This document shows positions 63,797-64,000 of a stretch of DNA of 64,000 bases, piece after piece. How positions within the stretch are numbered: the stretch's first letter is position 1; every line of letters starts with the position of its first letter. The position numbers and the translations under genes were made by a program. The notes under the pieces are model-generated. The model saw nothing but the letters and a program-made list of their open reading frames with translations, searched no databases and was not told the DNA's origin. This stretch comes from Streptomonospora nanhaiensis. Lineage in GTDB: Bacteria > Actinomycetota > Actinomycetes > Streptosporangiales > Streptosporangiaceae. The DNA lies in the NCBI RefSeq assembly GCF_013410565.1, contig NZ_JACCFO010000001.1, positions 5,022,001 through 5,086,000 of the forward strand, read 5' to 3'.

Positions 63797-64000
63797 CTGA
63801 TCAAAGCCATCATCGCCGCCGTCACCGGGGCGCTGACGCTGCCCGTACTCTTGGCCGCCGTCGTCACCGCCTCCATCGCCGGACACGAGCCGACCGACCA
63901 CGCCGAGACCCGCATCGGCGACGACGCCCACCACGGCGGCGGCCACGGGGCGACCGCCGCCCAATGGGCGCTTGGCCACGTGGGCAAGCCCTATGTGTGG
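63797..64000 (+). CDS. NlpC/P60-type cell-wall hydrolase, N-terminal part
   Basis: The frame enters at CTG 63797, with GAGGGAG 6 nt upstream and no ATG, GTG or TTG at a suitable place, so a CTG start is likely. Sixty-eight codons are visible to the window edge: a membrane segment (LPVLLAAVVTASIAG), a His/Gly-rich linker and the beginning of an NlpC/P60 domain (AAQWALGHVGKPYVW), where the catalytic Cys would follow just outside. In Gram-positive conjugation such enzymes open the peptidoglycan for the channel. Confidence 0.75.
   Translation, partial: MIKAIIAAVTGALTLPVLLAAVVTASIAGHEPTDHAETRIGDDAHHGGGHGATAAQWALGHVGKPYVW

Overview
The window is high-GC actinobacterial DNA. Strong GC bias at third codon positions, GTG/TTG starts, 4-nt start/stop overlaps, a SARP-STAND regulator, CebR-type boxes, a GH12 endoglucanase and a CBM2-bearing secreted enzyme point to a filamentous, cellulose-using actinomycete. 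Nocardiopsaceae (Nocardiopsis, Streptomonospora, Thermobifida) is my best guess, but that is inference from gene content only.

Left part, about 1-35.5 kb, looks like ordinary chromosome. It holds: two LacI-type genes, one lacking its DNA-binding domain; a divergent MocR regulator/EamA exporter pair whose start codons overlap; a lipoprotein pseudoprotease; a secreted glucose/sorbosone dehydrogenase with CBM2 behind a CebR box; a secreted alpha/beta hydrolase divergent from a ROK regulator; a TRAP permease near a CoA-transferase/CitE-like lyase operon with a divergent GntR-FCD regulator; idi; a frameshifted DUF4041/GIY-YIG gene; GNAT, Nudix and Sir2 genes; a CebR-boxed GH12 endoglucanase; an Nramp-like transporter; a SARP-STAND regulator, a two-gene unknown unit and a second STAND protein; cydAB; and an SRPBCC/zinc dehydrogenase operon. 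Perfect GC-rich hairpins lie between several convergent pairs.

At 35.95 kb there is a 42-bp copy of the 3' part of a tRNA-Arg(TCT) gene with no 5' half. This is the footprint left at the far end of an element integrated in a tRNA gene. Its orientation puts the element to the right, running past the end of the window.

The putative integrative conjugative element (ICE) carries first a defence region: a helicase with a C-terminal PD-(D/E)XK-like domain (36.5-39.1 kb), a damaged small gene, a single-chain nuclease-methyltransferase (40.0-43.3 kb), and a complete type I-C CRISPR-Cas locus (cas3-cas5-cas8c-cas7-cas4-cas1-cas2, 44.4-52.0 kb) flanked by two arrays. The two arrays have related but different repeats; every repeat difference falls in the hairpin loop or keeps a wobble pair. 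Both leaders carry the same motif exactly 8 nt before the first repeat.

From 53.9 kb the content becomes a conjugation module: a sigma-like regulator, a VirB2-like pilin candidate, a VirB6/TrbL-like membrane protein, a PrgI/VirB3-like protein, VirB4 and VirD4/TraG ATPases, a replication-relaxation protein and the start of an NlpC/P60 hydrolase. Most of these overlap and probably form one transcript. The defence genes therefore appear to travel with the transfer genes.
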